NCBI GenBank assembly: GCA_001789745.1
Contig: MGAN01000004.1
Span: forward strand, 64,064 to 128,063
Reading direction: 5' to 3'
Source of the DNA: Candidatus Roizmanbacteria bacterium RIFCSPLOWO2_01_FULL_40_13
Lineage (GTDB): Bacteria; Patescibacteriota; Microgenomatia; UBA1406; GWC2-37-13
Length of the DNA: 64,000 nucleotides
Shown here: piece after piece, positions 55,821 through 63,394 of the stretch
How the letters are laid out: every line of letters begins with the position of its first letter
Position numbering within the stretch: the first letter of the stretch is position 1
Program-made: the position numbers and the translations under genes
Notes under the pieces: model-generated
Told to the model about the DNA's origin: nothing
The model's database searches: none
Seen by the model: only the letters and a program-made list of their open reading frames with translations

Positions 55821-58096
55821 AATTGATCATTCAATATTGAACTGTTTTCGCCATGAAACACTCTCCACACTGCTTCTGTCACATACGGCATAAAGGGATG
55901 TAGCATTTTTAAGTTCTCAAAATATACTTTCTCCAACTCGCCGCGAACTTTAATCTTACCATTTCTAAGATCCTCTTTCAATTGCTCAAGATAGTAGTCG
56001 GCCAGCCTATGCCAAACAAACTCATAAACCAGTCCTAAAGCCTGAGAAAATCTAAAATTATCCATTGCTTTTAAATATTGTTTTTTTTCTTCTTGGAATT
56101 CTTTTGCCAATTCCACTAAAACCTCGGAGGTTCTCAACTTTGTGGATTTTGAGTTTTGAGTTGTAGTTTTGACTTTTGCCTGCCCCTCGAACCCCGCCCT
56201 TGGCGGGAGAAGTGGGGACTTTTGACTTTTGACTTGCAGATTCATATAGATGAATCTGCCTATATTCCAGATCTTATTCGCAAAGTTCCTCATACCTATA
56301 ACTTTCTCTTCGGCCAATGGCACATTACTACCCTCGCCTATGCCAAAAACCAATGAAGCTCGGAAGGCGTCTGCGCCATATTTATTGACCAGATCAATTG
56401 GATTGATTACATTACCCTTGCTTTTACTCATCTTCTGACCTTTAGCGTCAACCACTTTTGACCAAAGATAGACATATTTAAAGGGAATCTCGTTTTTTAT
56501 ATACAAAGAAAACAATATCATCCGCGATATCCAGAAAGGCAGAATATCGGATAAGGTACCCATCACGTCGGTGGGAAATCTGGTTTCATATTCATCCTTT
56601 TTCAGCGTCACCAGAGGCCATTGCCCGGAAGAAAACCAGGTGTCGAAAGTATCGGTTTCCTGAAGCCAGTTTCGACCGTCTTTTGGTTCATTGTTACTCA
56701 CCGCATACTCAACCGGATTTTGCTTATCAACCGTAACAATAACCTGCTGCAATCCTGATCTGATCTCAGAAAGAGAGTGCTTAAGTTCAAGACATTGTTT
56801 AAGAGTGCCTTTTTTTAATTTACCCTTTTTGTCGATAAAACTAAGCTGAATTCTATTTTCATTTCCGTCTGCCAGATACCAAACCGGGATTCTTATTCCC
56901 CAAGCAATCTGGCGACTGATCGGCCAGTCGCGCATCACCTCAAGCCACTGCAGAATCTGCTTTTTATATCTTTTGGGGATAAATTTTATCTTTTCTTTTT
57001 TAACCGCCTCAATTACCGGTTTTTTTAAATCTGCTACTTTGATAAACCAGTTAGGGAAAATTGTTGGCTCAAGATCGCGCCCGCATTTATAACAAACGGC
57101 AACACTGTGTACATAAGATTCGTCTACTTTTTCAATCAACCCTTTCTCCTGCAGATCTCCCACCACTTTTTCTCTGGCCTGTTTGATCTTTAAACCGGCG
57201 TAAGGCCCGGTCAACTCGTTTAACCTGCCGTCAATATTAATAACTTTTTTTACTGCTAAATTATGCCGCTTTCCCGCCTCAAAATCCTTAGGGTCATGCG
57301 CCGGTGTAATTTTTACAACACCGGTGCCGAACTTTCGTTCAACCATCTCGTCTGAAATTACTTTCATCCTGAATTTACCCAGCAGTCCTTCGACTTGGAT
57401 CTCTTTGCCGATCCAATTCTGATAACGCTTATCCTTGGGATGTACCGCGACTGCCGTATCCCCGAATTTGGTCTCGGGCCGAACAGTGGCTAAGACAAAA
57501 GGTCCGTATTTAAGATAATAAAGCGGGTCCCGACGTTCGATATGGACAGTTTCTAATTCCGAAAGTGAAGTGCCGCAATGAAAACAATAGTTAACGATAT
57601 ATTCGTCTTTATAGACATGTCCGTCCTTTTCCATTTTGACAAAAGTTGAGTCTACGGTCTGTAAAACCTGCTTATCCAAGGTAAATACGCTTCTCTCCCA
57701 GTCTGACAAGAATCCCAAACGCTTAAACTGTTCATAGATTAATCCGGAATTATCAACCACAAATTCATAAATGTTTTTGTATAAATCTTGACGGCTGTAA
57801 TCGAATCTTGATTTACCCTGCCTTGCCAGATGTTTTTCATAGACGTATTGGGTCTCAAAACCGGCGTGGTCAGTACCCGGTATCCAAAGACTGTCATAGC
57901 CCGTCAATCTCTTATAGCGAATCAGAATATCCTCTACGGTATACATTCCGTGGCCGGCGTGAAGTGAAGCATTGGCGTTAGGCGGAGGCATCAAAATCGT
58001 AAAGGGTTTTCCCCGTTTAGATCTAAGCAGTCCTTTTTTCTCCCAAGAATTGTAAATTTTTTCTTCTGCTTCAGAAGGTTTGAACTTTTTATCCAT
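55817..58096 (-). CDS. valS: Valyl-tRNA synthetase, short form
   Basis: 759 residues. The class I signatures are HAGHG (about 46-50) and KMSKS (about 550). The editing domain has [18 protein letters not shown], and zinc-type CFHCG and CYKCG knuckles are present. [13 protein letters not shown] is a ValRS-type block. It ends soon after the anticodon-binding domain, without the C-terminal coiled coil of the roughly 900-residue enzymes. An in-frame palindromic insertion lies at about residues 619-648. Divergent from the DUF2298-like gene; the promoters share an AT-rich 31 bp spacer. Confidence 0.95.
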   Translation of the reverse strand: MDKKFKPSEAEEKIYNSWEKKGLLRSKRGKPFTILMPPPNANASLHAGHGMYTVEDILIRYKRLTGYDSLWIPGTDHAGFETQYVYEKHLARQGKSRFDYSRQDLYKNIYEFVVDNSGLIYEQFKRLGFLSDWERSVFTLDKQVLQTVDSTFVKMEKDGHVYKDEYIVNYCFHCGTSLSELETVHIERRDPLYYLKYGPFVLATVRPETKFGDTAVAVHPKDKRYQNWIGKEIQVEGLLGKFRMKVISDEMVERKFGTGVVKITPAHDPKDFEAGKRHNLAVKKVINIDGRLNELTGPYAGLKIKQAREKVVGDLQEKGLIEKVDESYVHSVAVCYKCGRDLEPTIFPNWFIKVADLKKPVIEAVKKEKIKFIPKRYKKQILQWLEVMRDWPISRQIAWGIRIPVWYLADGNENRIQLSFIDKKGKLKKGTLKQCLELKHSLSEIRSGLQQVIVTVDKQNPVEYAVSNNEPKDGRNWLQETDTFDTWFSSGQWPLVTLKKDEYETRFPTDVMGTLSDILPFWISRMILFSLYIKNEIPFKYVYLWSKVVDAKGQKMSKSKGNVINPIDLVNKYGADAFRASLVFGIGEGSNVPLAEEKVIGMRNFANKIWNIGRFIYMNLQVKSQKSPLLPPRAGFEGQAKVKTTTQNSKSTKLRTSEVLVELAKEFQEEKKQYLKAMDNFRFSQALGLVYEFVWHRLADYYLEQLKEDLRNGKIKVRGELEKVYFENLKMLHPFMPYVTEAVWRVFHGENSSILNDQL
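56150..56240. repeat. Palindromic insertion inside valS
   Basis: CCCGCC-CTT-GGCGGG with outer CCCC/GGGG is flanked by TTTTGACTTTTG repeats on both sides. It encodes [12 protein letters not shown] and a Ser/Thr/Lys-rich stretch between helices of the anticodon-binding domain. The GC content and repeats are unlike the rest of the gene. Confidence 0.6.
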
Positions 58097-58127
58097 TGTT
58101 AATTGTTGTATTATATAATAAACCTTT

Positions 58128-60308
58128 ATGAATTGGATATTTACATCTCTACCTTGGTATTTCGCTTATTTGCTTTTAGGAATAATCTTTTTTCCTTTGA
58201 CTCAAAAAATTTTCTCCAAATTTTTCCCCGATTTGGGATACGCTTTTTCCAAGATACTGGCTTTGATTTTATTAAGCTACTCGCTTTTTGTCTTTGGCAT
58301 TCTTAAGCTTTTACCTTTCAGCCAAACCGGCCTGATATTTTTATTGATTATTTTCGCATTCATAAACCTGACAATTTATCAAAAAAACAAACAGGGTAGT
58401 AAAAGGTATGATTTAAAGTCTTTATTGCTTATTGTCTTTGAGGAAATTCTCTTTTTGTCGGCATTCTTTTTCTGGATATTTGTCCGCGGCCAAGAACCCT
58501 CGATTAACGGTCTGGAGAAATTTATGGATTTTGGCTTTATTAATTCCATCCTGCGGACCGATTATTTTCCGCCTTTGGATATCTGGCTGGCAGCCGAAGC
58601 AGGGAAAATAAACGGCAATTTTATTAACTATTACTACTTTGGCCATTTAAGCGGAGCATTTTTAATCAAACTTACCAATATTAAAGCTACAATCGGTTAC
58701 AACCTCATCCTTGCTTCAACTTTTGCCCTTTCGGTCACCCAGACGTTCTCTCTGGTTGTAGCCATTGTCAATAAATTTCAGGAAAAAATCAAAACCAAAT
58801 TAGACGAGTACGGACAGATCTTAAAACTGGTTTTTTTTGGGTTGCTTGGAAGCTTCATTGTTAACCTGGCCGGCAATCTTCATAGCATTTATCTATTTAC
58901 GCGAGGCTATCCCAATGAAGATCCTGTTCCCTTCTGGCAGATTTTATCCTGGTATAATCCGTCAGGATACTGGTATCCTAATGCTACGCGCTTTATTCCC
59001 AACACTATTCATGAATTTCCCTCTTATTCATGGGTGGTCGCGGACATGCACGGACACGTCTTCGACATTCCCTTTGTAATATTAACTTTGGCATTTCTAT
59101 TTATAGTATTCGTCTATTATTCAAGTCATAAAAAACCGTTTTCAACTAGTTTCAACCGTTTTCAACTAGTTTCAACCGTTTTTCTCGGTTTTCTTACTGC
59201 GATCCACTATATGACTAACGCTTTTGACGGTCCAATTTACATTCTCTTAAGCGCAGTAATACTTTTCTATTTTTTCAAGTTGACAGGGAAGTGGTTTCTC
59301 CATGTACTTATTTTATCCCTATCGTTTTTAATTTTTTCACTCCCTTTCTCGATTCACTTCAAACCTTTTGTCACTGGAATCGGTGTAAACTGCAGTCCGA
59401 AATTCTTAACCGACCTGGGCAAAATTGGCCCCTTCTTGTTTGAAGCCGGCAACTGTCAAATATCTCCTGTCTGGATGCTTTTAGTTCTTTGGGGGTTTTT
59501 TTGGTTAAACTTTATTTTGTTGTTAATATTCAAACAAAAGTTTGGCAAACCGGTGAATCAGGGGAATAATGAAACAATAGATACGTTTATCTTAATACTT
59601 TTTTCCTTTAGCACTATCTTAATTATTATTCCGGAATTTTTTTATATCAAGGATATCTATCCTGCCCATTTTCGAGCCAATACTATGTTTAAGCTTGGCT
59701 ATCAGGCATTTGTTATGATGGGTATCGCCTCAACCTATGTTTCTTTAATAATCAAATCCTTGCCCAAAAAACCCAGATTAATTTTCTCCGCTATATTTAT
59801 CCTTTTCTTTTTGCTTATCGCTGCATATCCTCTTTTTTCTATCCCCTCCTATTATGGCCAACTAGATCGTCCTGTAGAACTTGACGGAGCAAAGTGGTTA
59901 ACAGATAAGTATCCGGAAGATAAAGAAATTATCGACTATATAAATCGAAATATCGATAATCAGCCGGTTATACTTGAGGCTCAAGGCGACTCCTATACCG
60001 AGTATGAAAGAATTTCAGCCTTCACCGGTTTGCCAACGGTTGCCGGTTGGTGGGTACACGAGTGGTTATGGAGAGGATCGGCAGACGTGGTCGGCGTCAG
60101 AATCCCCGATATCACCAATATTTACGAGTCTGAAGACCTGCATCTGACAAAGAATCTGCTTGATAAATATAATGTTTCATATGTCATCGTATCAGGGCTG
60201 GAAAAACAAAAATATCCAAATCTCAAAAAGAACAAATTTGACAAAATTGGCAAACAAATTTTCCAGTCTTCAAATAAAAAAGGGGCTATTTATCAAGTAA
60301 AATTATAA
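58128..60308 (+). CDS. DUF2298 (YYY)-family membrane protein
   Basis: 726 residues with about 13 membrane helices. The family hallmarks are the tyrosine motif NYYYFGHLSG, PPLDIWLAAE before it, and WVVADMHGHVFDIPF in the second half. The C-terminal segment (about 590-726) is extracytoplasmic. DUF2298 proteins have a GT-C-like arrangement and are thought to act in glycan assembly, but no activity is established. TATAAT lies 8 nt before the ATG. A 20 bp tandem repeat lies within the gene. Confidence 0.8.
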   Translation: MNWIFTSLPWYFAYLLLGIIFFPLTQKIFSKFFPDLGYAFSKILALILLSYSLFVFGILKLLPFSQTGLIFLLIIFAFINLTIYQKNKQGSKRYDLKSLLLIVFEEILFLSAFFFWIFVRGQEPSINGLEKFMDFGFINSILRTDYFPPLDIWLAAEAGKINGNFINYYYFGHLSGAFLIKLTNIKATIGYNLILASTFALSVTQTFSLVVAIVNKFQEKIKTKLDEYGQILKLVFFGLLGSFIVNLAGNLHSIYLFTRGYPNEDPVPFWQILSWYNPSGYWYPNATRFIPNTIHEFPSYSWVVADMHGHVFDIPFVILTLAFLFIVFVYYSSHKKPFSTSFNRFQLVSTVFLGFLTAIHYMTNAFDGPIYILLSAVILFYFFKLTGKWFLHVLILSLSFLIFSLPFSIHFKPFVTGIGVNCSPKFLTDLGKIGPFLFEAGNCQISPVWMLLVLWGFFWLNFILLLIFKQKFGKPVNQGNNETIDTFILILFSFSTILIIIPEFFYIKDIYPAHFRANTMFKLGYQAFVMMGIASTYVSLIIKSLPKKPRLIFSAIFILFFLLIAAYPLFSIPSYYGQLDRPVELDGAKWLTDKYPEDKEIIDYINRNIDNQPVILEAQGDSYTEYERISAFTGLPTVAGWWVHEWLWRGSADVVGVRIPDITNIYESEDLHLTKNLLDKYNVSYVIVSGLEKQKYPNLKKNKFDKIGKQIFQSSNKKGAIYQVKL
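59136..59183 (+). repeat. 20 bp tandem repeat inside the DUF2298-like gene
   Basis: The unit CCGTTTTCAACTAGTTTCAA occurs twice (59136-59155, 59156-59175) followed by CCGTTTTT. 20 is not a multiple of 3, so the two units are read in different frames, yet the frame stays open. Confidence 0.8.
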
Positions 60309-60314
60309 GGCAGG

Positions 60315-60343
60315 TTGACAAAGAAAAAATTATTTGCTATGTT
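60315..60343 (+). promoter_or_regulatory. Promoter of a candidate small RNA
   Basis: TTGACA (60315-60320), 17 bp, TATGTT (60338-60343). No start codon follows before the strong terminator. Confidence 0.65.
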
Positions 60344-60349
60344 ATTGTG

Positions 60350-60431
60350 GTAATCCCGAAAGCGTTCGGAATAAAAAGAGCATTACTACTCGTCGTCCCC
60401 TAATACGAGCGGTAGTGATGCTCTTTTTTTT
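60350..60431 (+). ncRNA. Candidate small RNA of about 80 nt
   Basis: A promoter at 60315-60343 and a strong hairpin with a T-run at 60377-60431 delimit a short transcript. It holds a first hairpin CCGAA-AGCG-TTCGG (about 60356-60369) and a second of about 18 bp (AGAGCAT..ACTAC..CTCGT with its complement) ending in TTTTTTTT. It has no open reading frame. It could also be just the terminator for valS-side antisense transcription, but the promoter argues for an RNA gene. Confidence 0.5.
60377..60431. terminator. Strong bidirectional terminator
   Basis: AAGAGCAT pairs with ATGCTCTT, with a further ACTAC/GTAGT and CTCGT/ACGAG stem. T-runs on both strands (eight T on plus, TTTTT on minus) allow it to end the small RNA and the convergent small gene at 60436. 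Confidence 0.75.
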
Positions 60432-60435
60432 ACTT

Positions 60436-60588
60436 TTACAAGTGGTATAGTTTTACCGGAATTTGAATATTTTTCTTAGTTAACTGTAAGAATTGCTCCT
60501 TGGCAAACATTGTAAGATCCTTTTTTGCTATATATTTAAGTTCTTCTTTATATTTTTTGGATCTTTGTAATAGGATTTTTATCTTCAT
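60436..60588 (-). CDS. Small basic protein of 50 residues, unknown
   Basis: Reads MKIKILLQRSKKYKEELKYI, then a helix-rich Lys/Gln stretch ending VKLYHL. It is supported mainly by its promoter: TTGACA (60618-60623), 17 bp, TATAGT (60595-60600), 6 nt, ATG, which would give a leaderless mRNA, and by the bidirectional terminator just past its stop. No family recognised. This and the small RNA fill the 480 bp gap after the DUF2298-like gene. Confidence 0.45.
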   Translation of the reverse strand: MKIKILLQRSKKYKEELKYIAKKDLTMFAKEQFLQLTKKNIQIPVKLYHL

Positions 60589-60594
60589 ATCTCA

Positions 60595-60623
60595 ACTATA
60601 AACTATTACTAAAAAGTTGTCAA
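60595..60623 (-). promoter_or_regulatory. Promoter of the 50-residue gene, leaderless type
   Basis: Minus strand TTGACA (60618-60623), 17 bp, TATAGT (60595-60600), then 6 nt to the ATG at 60588. Confidence 0.65.
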
Positions 60624-60753
60624 GACCTATAGAAACAATAATTAATTCTATAAGTTATACCTATAATAATATACCACTATTTTAGCTTGTTGTGATGCTT
60701 TTTATTATTTTCAGAAATATATGTGGATAGTTTGTGGATTTCTCATCCAAGCC

Positions 60754-60781
60754 TTGCCCTAATCGCCGGTTATTGTATAAT
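60754..60781 (+). promoter_or_regulatory. Promoter of the EEP-family gene
   Basis: TTGCCC (60754-60759), 16 bp, TATAAT (60776-60781), 10 nt before the ATG at 60792. It supports that start over an in-frame ATG at 60723. Confidence 0.5.
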
Positions 60782-60791
60782 TTGTAGACAT

Positions 60792-61571
60792 ATGGCTTTT
60801 TCTTTATTGACATATAATGTCCTTTACAATAAAGCTTTTTTGCAAATCGAAAAAATACTTAATAAATTTAAACCGGATATAATCTGTCTACAGGAAGTCG
60901 AAACCAGTGGCAAAAACTTGGGAAGATTAGAAAAATTCGGTTATAAATTAGCCGATTTTTCCAACTCTTTTATTACATTCGGCAAAATCTATGGTATTGC
61001 CACCTATTTTAAACCTGATAAACTGAAGTTGATCAAATCTCAATCCTTCTACCTACCCAAATCAATCTATGAAATGATTATTACTTTAAAAAAAATCCTA
61101 AAAGGCGGCAGTAAGCCCCGAACAATTTTGAGAACCCATTTTTTAAGAAATAAAAAACATGTGTCTATCTATAATCTCCACCTTTCCCTTCAGGGCATAA
61201 ATCGGACAAGAGCCAAACAACTTAAAATCATCCTTGAACAATCGCTTGAATCCAACGATCGCCCCGTAATAATAATTGGCGATTTTAACTACCTGCCATA
61301 TAGAAGAAGAGGTCTTGAAAACTTGATGAAAAATTATGGTTTTAAGGAAGCTACCAAAAAAATCTATTACACTGTCCGTTTTCCTGAAAGGAAGTTTGCG
61401 AAATATACTTTATTTCAGGAGCTGATCTTAAAAATGATAAGAAGGATCTTTACCAAAAAAGTCAAGATCGATTATATTTTTTATAAAAATTTAAAACTGC
61501 TTAACACGAAAAGAATTAATGTAGAATACTCCGACCACTACCCGGTAATTTCCTCCTTTCAATTTACTTAA
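60792..61571 (+). CDS. Endonuclease/exonuclease/phosphatase-family protein
   Basis: About 259 residues from MAFSLLTYNVLYN. The EEP-fold motifs are in order: TYNVLYN (Asn), CLQEVET (catalytic Glu), HLSL, IGDFNYLP (Asp and Asn) and YSDHYPV (Asp-His). It could act on DNA, on inositol- or sphingo-phospholipids or on other phosphodiesters; no subfamily mark is seen and there is no signal peptide. The start is chosen from the promoter just upstream. Confidence 0.85.
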   Translation: MAFSLLTYNVLYNKAFLQIEKILNKFKPDIICLQEVETSGKNLGRLEKFGYKLADFSNSFITFGKIYGIATYFKPDKLKLIKSQSFYLPKSIYEMIITLKKILKGGSKPRTILRTHFLRNKKHVSIYNLHLSLQGINRTRAKQLKIILEQSLESNDRPVIIIGDFNYLPYRRRGLENLMKNYGFKEATKKIYYTVRFPERKFAKYTLFQELILKMIRRIFTKKVKIDYIFYKNLKLLNTKRINVEYSDHYPVISSFQFT

Positions 61572-61643
61572 GTCCGCTTAACTTATTATATATTTTTTAA
61601 TCTTGTATAGTTAGCGCAAAACAAAATGACCGGTTTTGATAAA

Positions 61644-61810
61644 TGTCATGCTGAACTTGTTTCAGCATCTATACCCCCCTCTTAGTTGATTTTGCAAATT
61701 GTCAACTAAAGTTATCTTATCAAATCAACTTAGAGAGGGGTATATACTGATTACGATTTCGATTAACAGAAGTATAAACAACAAGATCCTGAAATAAATT
61801 CAGGATGACA
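61644..61810. repeat. TGTCATGCTGAA-type palindromic repeat split by an AC element
   Basis: The left half (61644-61669) is a hairpin, ATGCTGAAC/GTTTCAGCAT, beginning TGTC. The right half (61784-61810) is AGATCCTGAA/TTCAGGATGACA. Together they form the TGTCAT..ATGACA type repeat common in several bacterial groups. AC sits between the halves. Confidence 0.7.
61672..61774 (+). mobile_element. AC element inserted into another repeat
   Basis: TACCCC to GAAGTA, 103 bp, flanked by TA at 61670-61671 and 61775-61776. It shows that AC moved into a pre-existing repeat of another family. Confidence 0.85.
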
Positions 61811-61835
61811 AATATGACATTTCGTATTGCGGTAG

Positions 61836-63044
61836 CTATACTACGTAATCAATTGTCTTTTTCCATAAACTTTCAATTTTATTGATTATTTTTTTATCAA
61901 TGCTTATGTGTTTTTCTTCTAAGTTTTTCTTTCTAAACTTATTGACTACGTTTTTAAAATTTGAAACAAGATTGCCGAATATCACTTCTTGCGAGTATCG
62001 ATCCAGCATCCTCTCTCTTGCTCTCTCTGCTAAAAATTCGGTTAATACCGGATAATCTAATAGAAGTTTTAGGGCAAAAGGGAGTTGGGTTTTAATATGT
62101 GAGTGATTAATCACCACCCCAGACCTATCCAAAACCTCACCATTGCTTCCTGCATCTGAAGCGATACATGCAAGTCCGCAGGACATTGCTTCAAGAAGTG
62201 CTAACGGCATTCCCTCAAACTTTGACGGCAATACAAATATTTCACAACTACTTAGAATGTCAACTTTTTCCTTTTCATCTTTTACTAGTCCTGTAAAAAT
62301 AATTCTTTTGTCTTTGTACTCTTCTCTTAATGACCTTTCCAGATCTCCCGGGCCGACTAACACTAGTTTTGTATTGTCTTGAGGGTTTAAATTAAGAAAA
62401 GAATTTATCAGCATCTTAGGATTCTTGTCTGAAGTTAATCTACCCAAAAACAAAATTCCTCTGTTGATAGCGTGTTTCTGCTTGAATTTGGTTTGCTTTA
62501 TTCTTTTGTAAATATTCGTATCTACTCCGTTGGGCAAGACTAGGATTTTGTTCCTGTTGATTCCTCTATTGATATAATATTGGGCTAACTTGTCAGTGAA
62601 AACATGTAGTAAATCAAATTGCTTGCAAATGGGGGAATAAGTTAGAAAAAGAGATTTTAAGATTAATTGATAGGAGCTGTCGCTATTATTTAAGTCGGCA
62701 TGCCAAACTCCTACGGCTGGTATTCCGAATTCATGACAGATTGTTGGTATAAAAATATCTAAGGGTGATAAACCTATTGCCGTATATACGATATCTGGCT
62801 TAATGTTGAAGATATATTTCTTAAATAAAGATAATGATTCTTCTTTAGGCACAAATATTGCCCTTTCGTTAGCAAAATAATAAGGAATGTGGAAAGTATT
62901 TTTTTGGTTATTCTTCTTATTGCTAAATCTAACTACATATGCCTCATGTTCGCGGTTTATTAAATGCAACTTTAAACGTTGTGTAAAAACTCCTATGCCT
63001 CCTACTTTGTTAAATTCTTCTTTATCTACTAATAGAATTCTCAT
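61836..63044 (-). CDS. GT4 family glycosyltransferase
   Basis: 402 residues, GT-B fold. The N-terminal KVGGIGVFTQRL glycine loop, the middle GRLTSDKNPKMLI and the EX7E motif in PSKFEGMPLALLEAMSCGLA are those of GT4 (GT1_Gtf-like) enzymes. It is transcribed away from a cluster of repeat elements. TATATA ends 5 nt before its ATG, with TTGCAA 17 bp further up in the BD element, so the element may supply its -35 box. Likely part of a second surface-glycan locus continuing to the right. Confidence 0.88.
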   Translation of the reverse strand: MRILLVDKEEFNKVGGIGVFTQRLKLHLINREHEAYVVRFSNKKNNQKNTFHIPYYFANERAIFVPKEESLSLFKKYIFNIKPDIVYTAIGLSPLDIFIPTICHEFGIPAVGVWHADLNNSDSSYQLILKSLFLTYSPICKQFDLLHVFTDKLAQYYINRGINRNKILVLPNGVDTNIYKRIKQTKFKQKHAINRGILFLGRLTSDKNPKMLINSFLNLNPQDNTKLVLVGPGDLERSLREEYKDKRIIFTGLVKDEKEKVDILSSCEIFVLPSKFEGMPLALLEAMSCGLACIASDAGSNGEVLDRSGVVINHSHIKTQLPFALKLLLDYPVLTEFLAERARERMLDRYSQEVIFGNLVSNFKNVVNKFRKKNLEEKHISIDKKIINKIESLWKKTIDYVV

Positions 63045-63053
63045 TTATTTATA

Positions 63054-63155
63054 TACTTCGATAACTTAAGGTTTGCAACCGAGTTACTCAGTATATACCC
63101 GTCTAATCCGCTTTTTCGCGCTCCGGCGAGCTGCAAATCGTAAGTAAGATGGGTA
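63054..63155 (+). mobile_element. BD element, uninterrupted copy
   Basis: TACTTCG to GATGGGTA, 102 bp. Its D module (CCGTCTAATCCGC) is intact and acts as the empty-site reference for the copies at 734 and 14219. AC follows directly at its terminal TA. Confidence 0.85.
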
Positions 63156-63254
63156 TACCCGTCTTAGTTGATTTTGCAAATTTTCAACTAAAAATATCTT
63201 ATTAAATCAACTTAGAGGGGTATATACTGATTGCAATCTCAATCAATAGAAGTA
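63156..63254 (+). mobile_element. AC element inserted in the terminal TA of BD
   Basis: TACCCGTC to GAAGTA, 99 bp. The right flank reads GAAGTA-TA-TA-GATATT: one TA is the AC duplication and the next is the older BD duplication, as expected if AC landed in the last TA of BD. Confidence 0.85.
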
Positions 63255-63293
63255 TATAGATATTTTATTAAAAAAATATCAATTTTGTTTGTA

Positions 63294-63381
63294 TACCGTT
63301 CGTAGTTCAATTTGCGAAAATAAATGAACAAATGGAACGTACGAACGGTTATGCCGCTAGTATTTCAATTGCGTTGCGGTA
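63294..63381 (+). mobile_element. EF element, uninterrupted copy
   Basis: TACCGTTCGT to GCGGTA, 88 bp, TA at 63292-63293 and 63382-63383. E has arms TACCGTTCGT/ACGAACGGT; F has arms TGCCGC/GCGGTA. The junction GGTTATGCCGC is intact. The right-hand TA is the first two bases of TATAAT (63382-63387). Confidence 0.85.
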
Positions 63382-63394
63382 TATAATAAATCAA

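Noticed and set aside
732-63383. AC/BD/EF copies as a CRISPR array or its remnants
   Set aside because: Copies are dispersed, not regularly spaced, contain no spacers and show TA target duplication; no cas genes are present.
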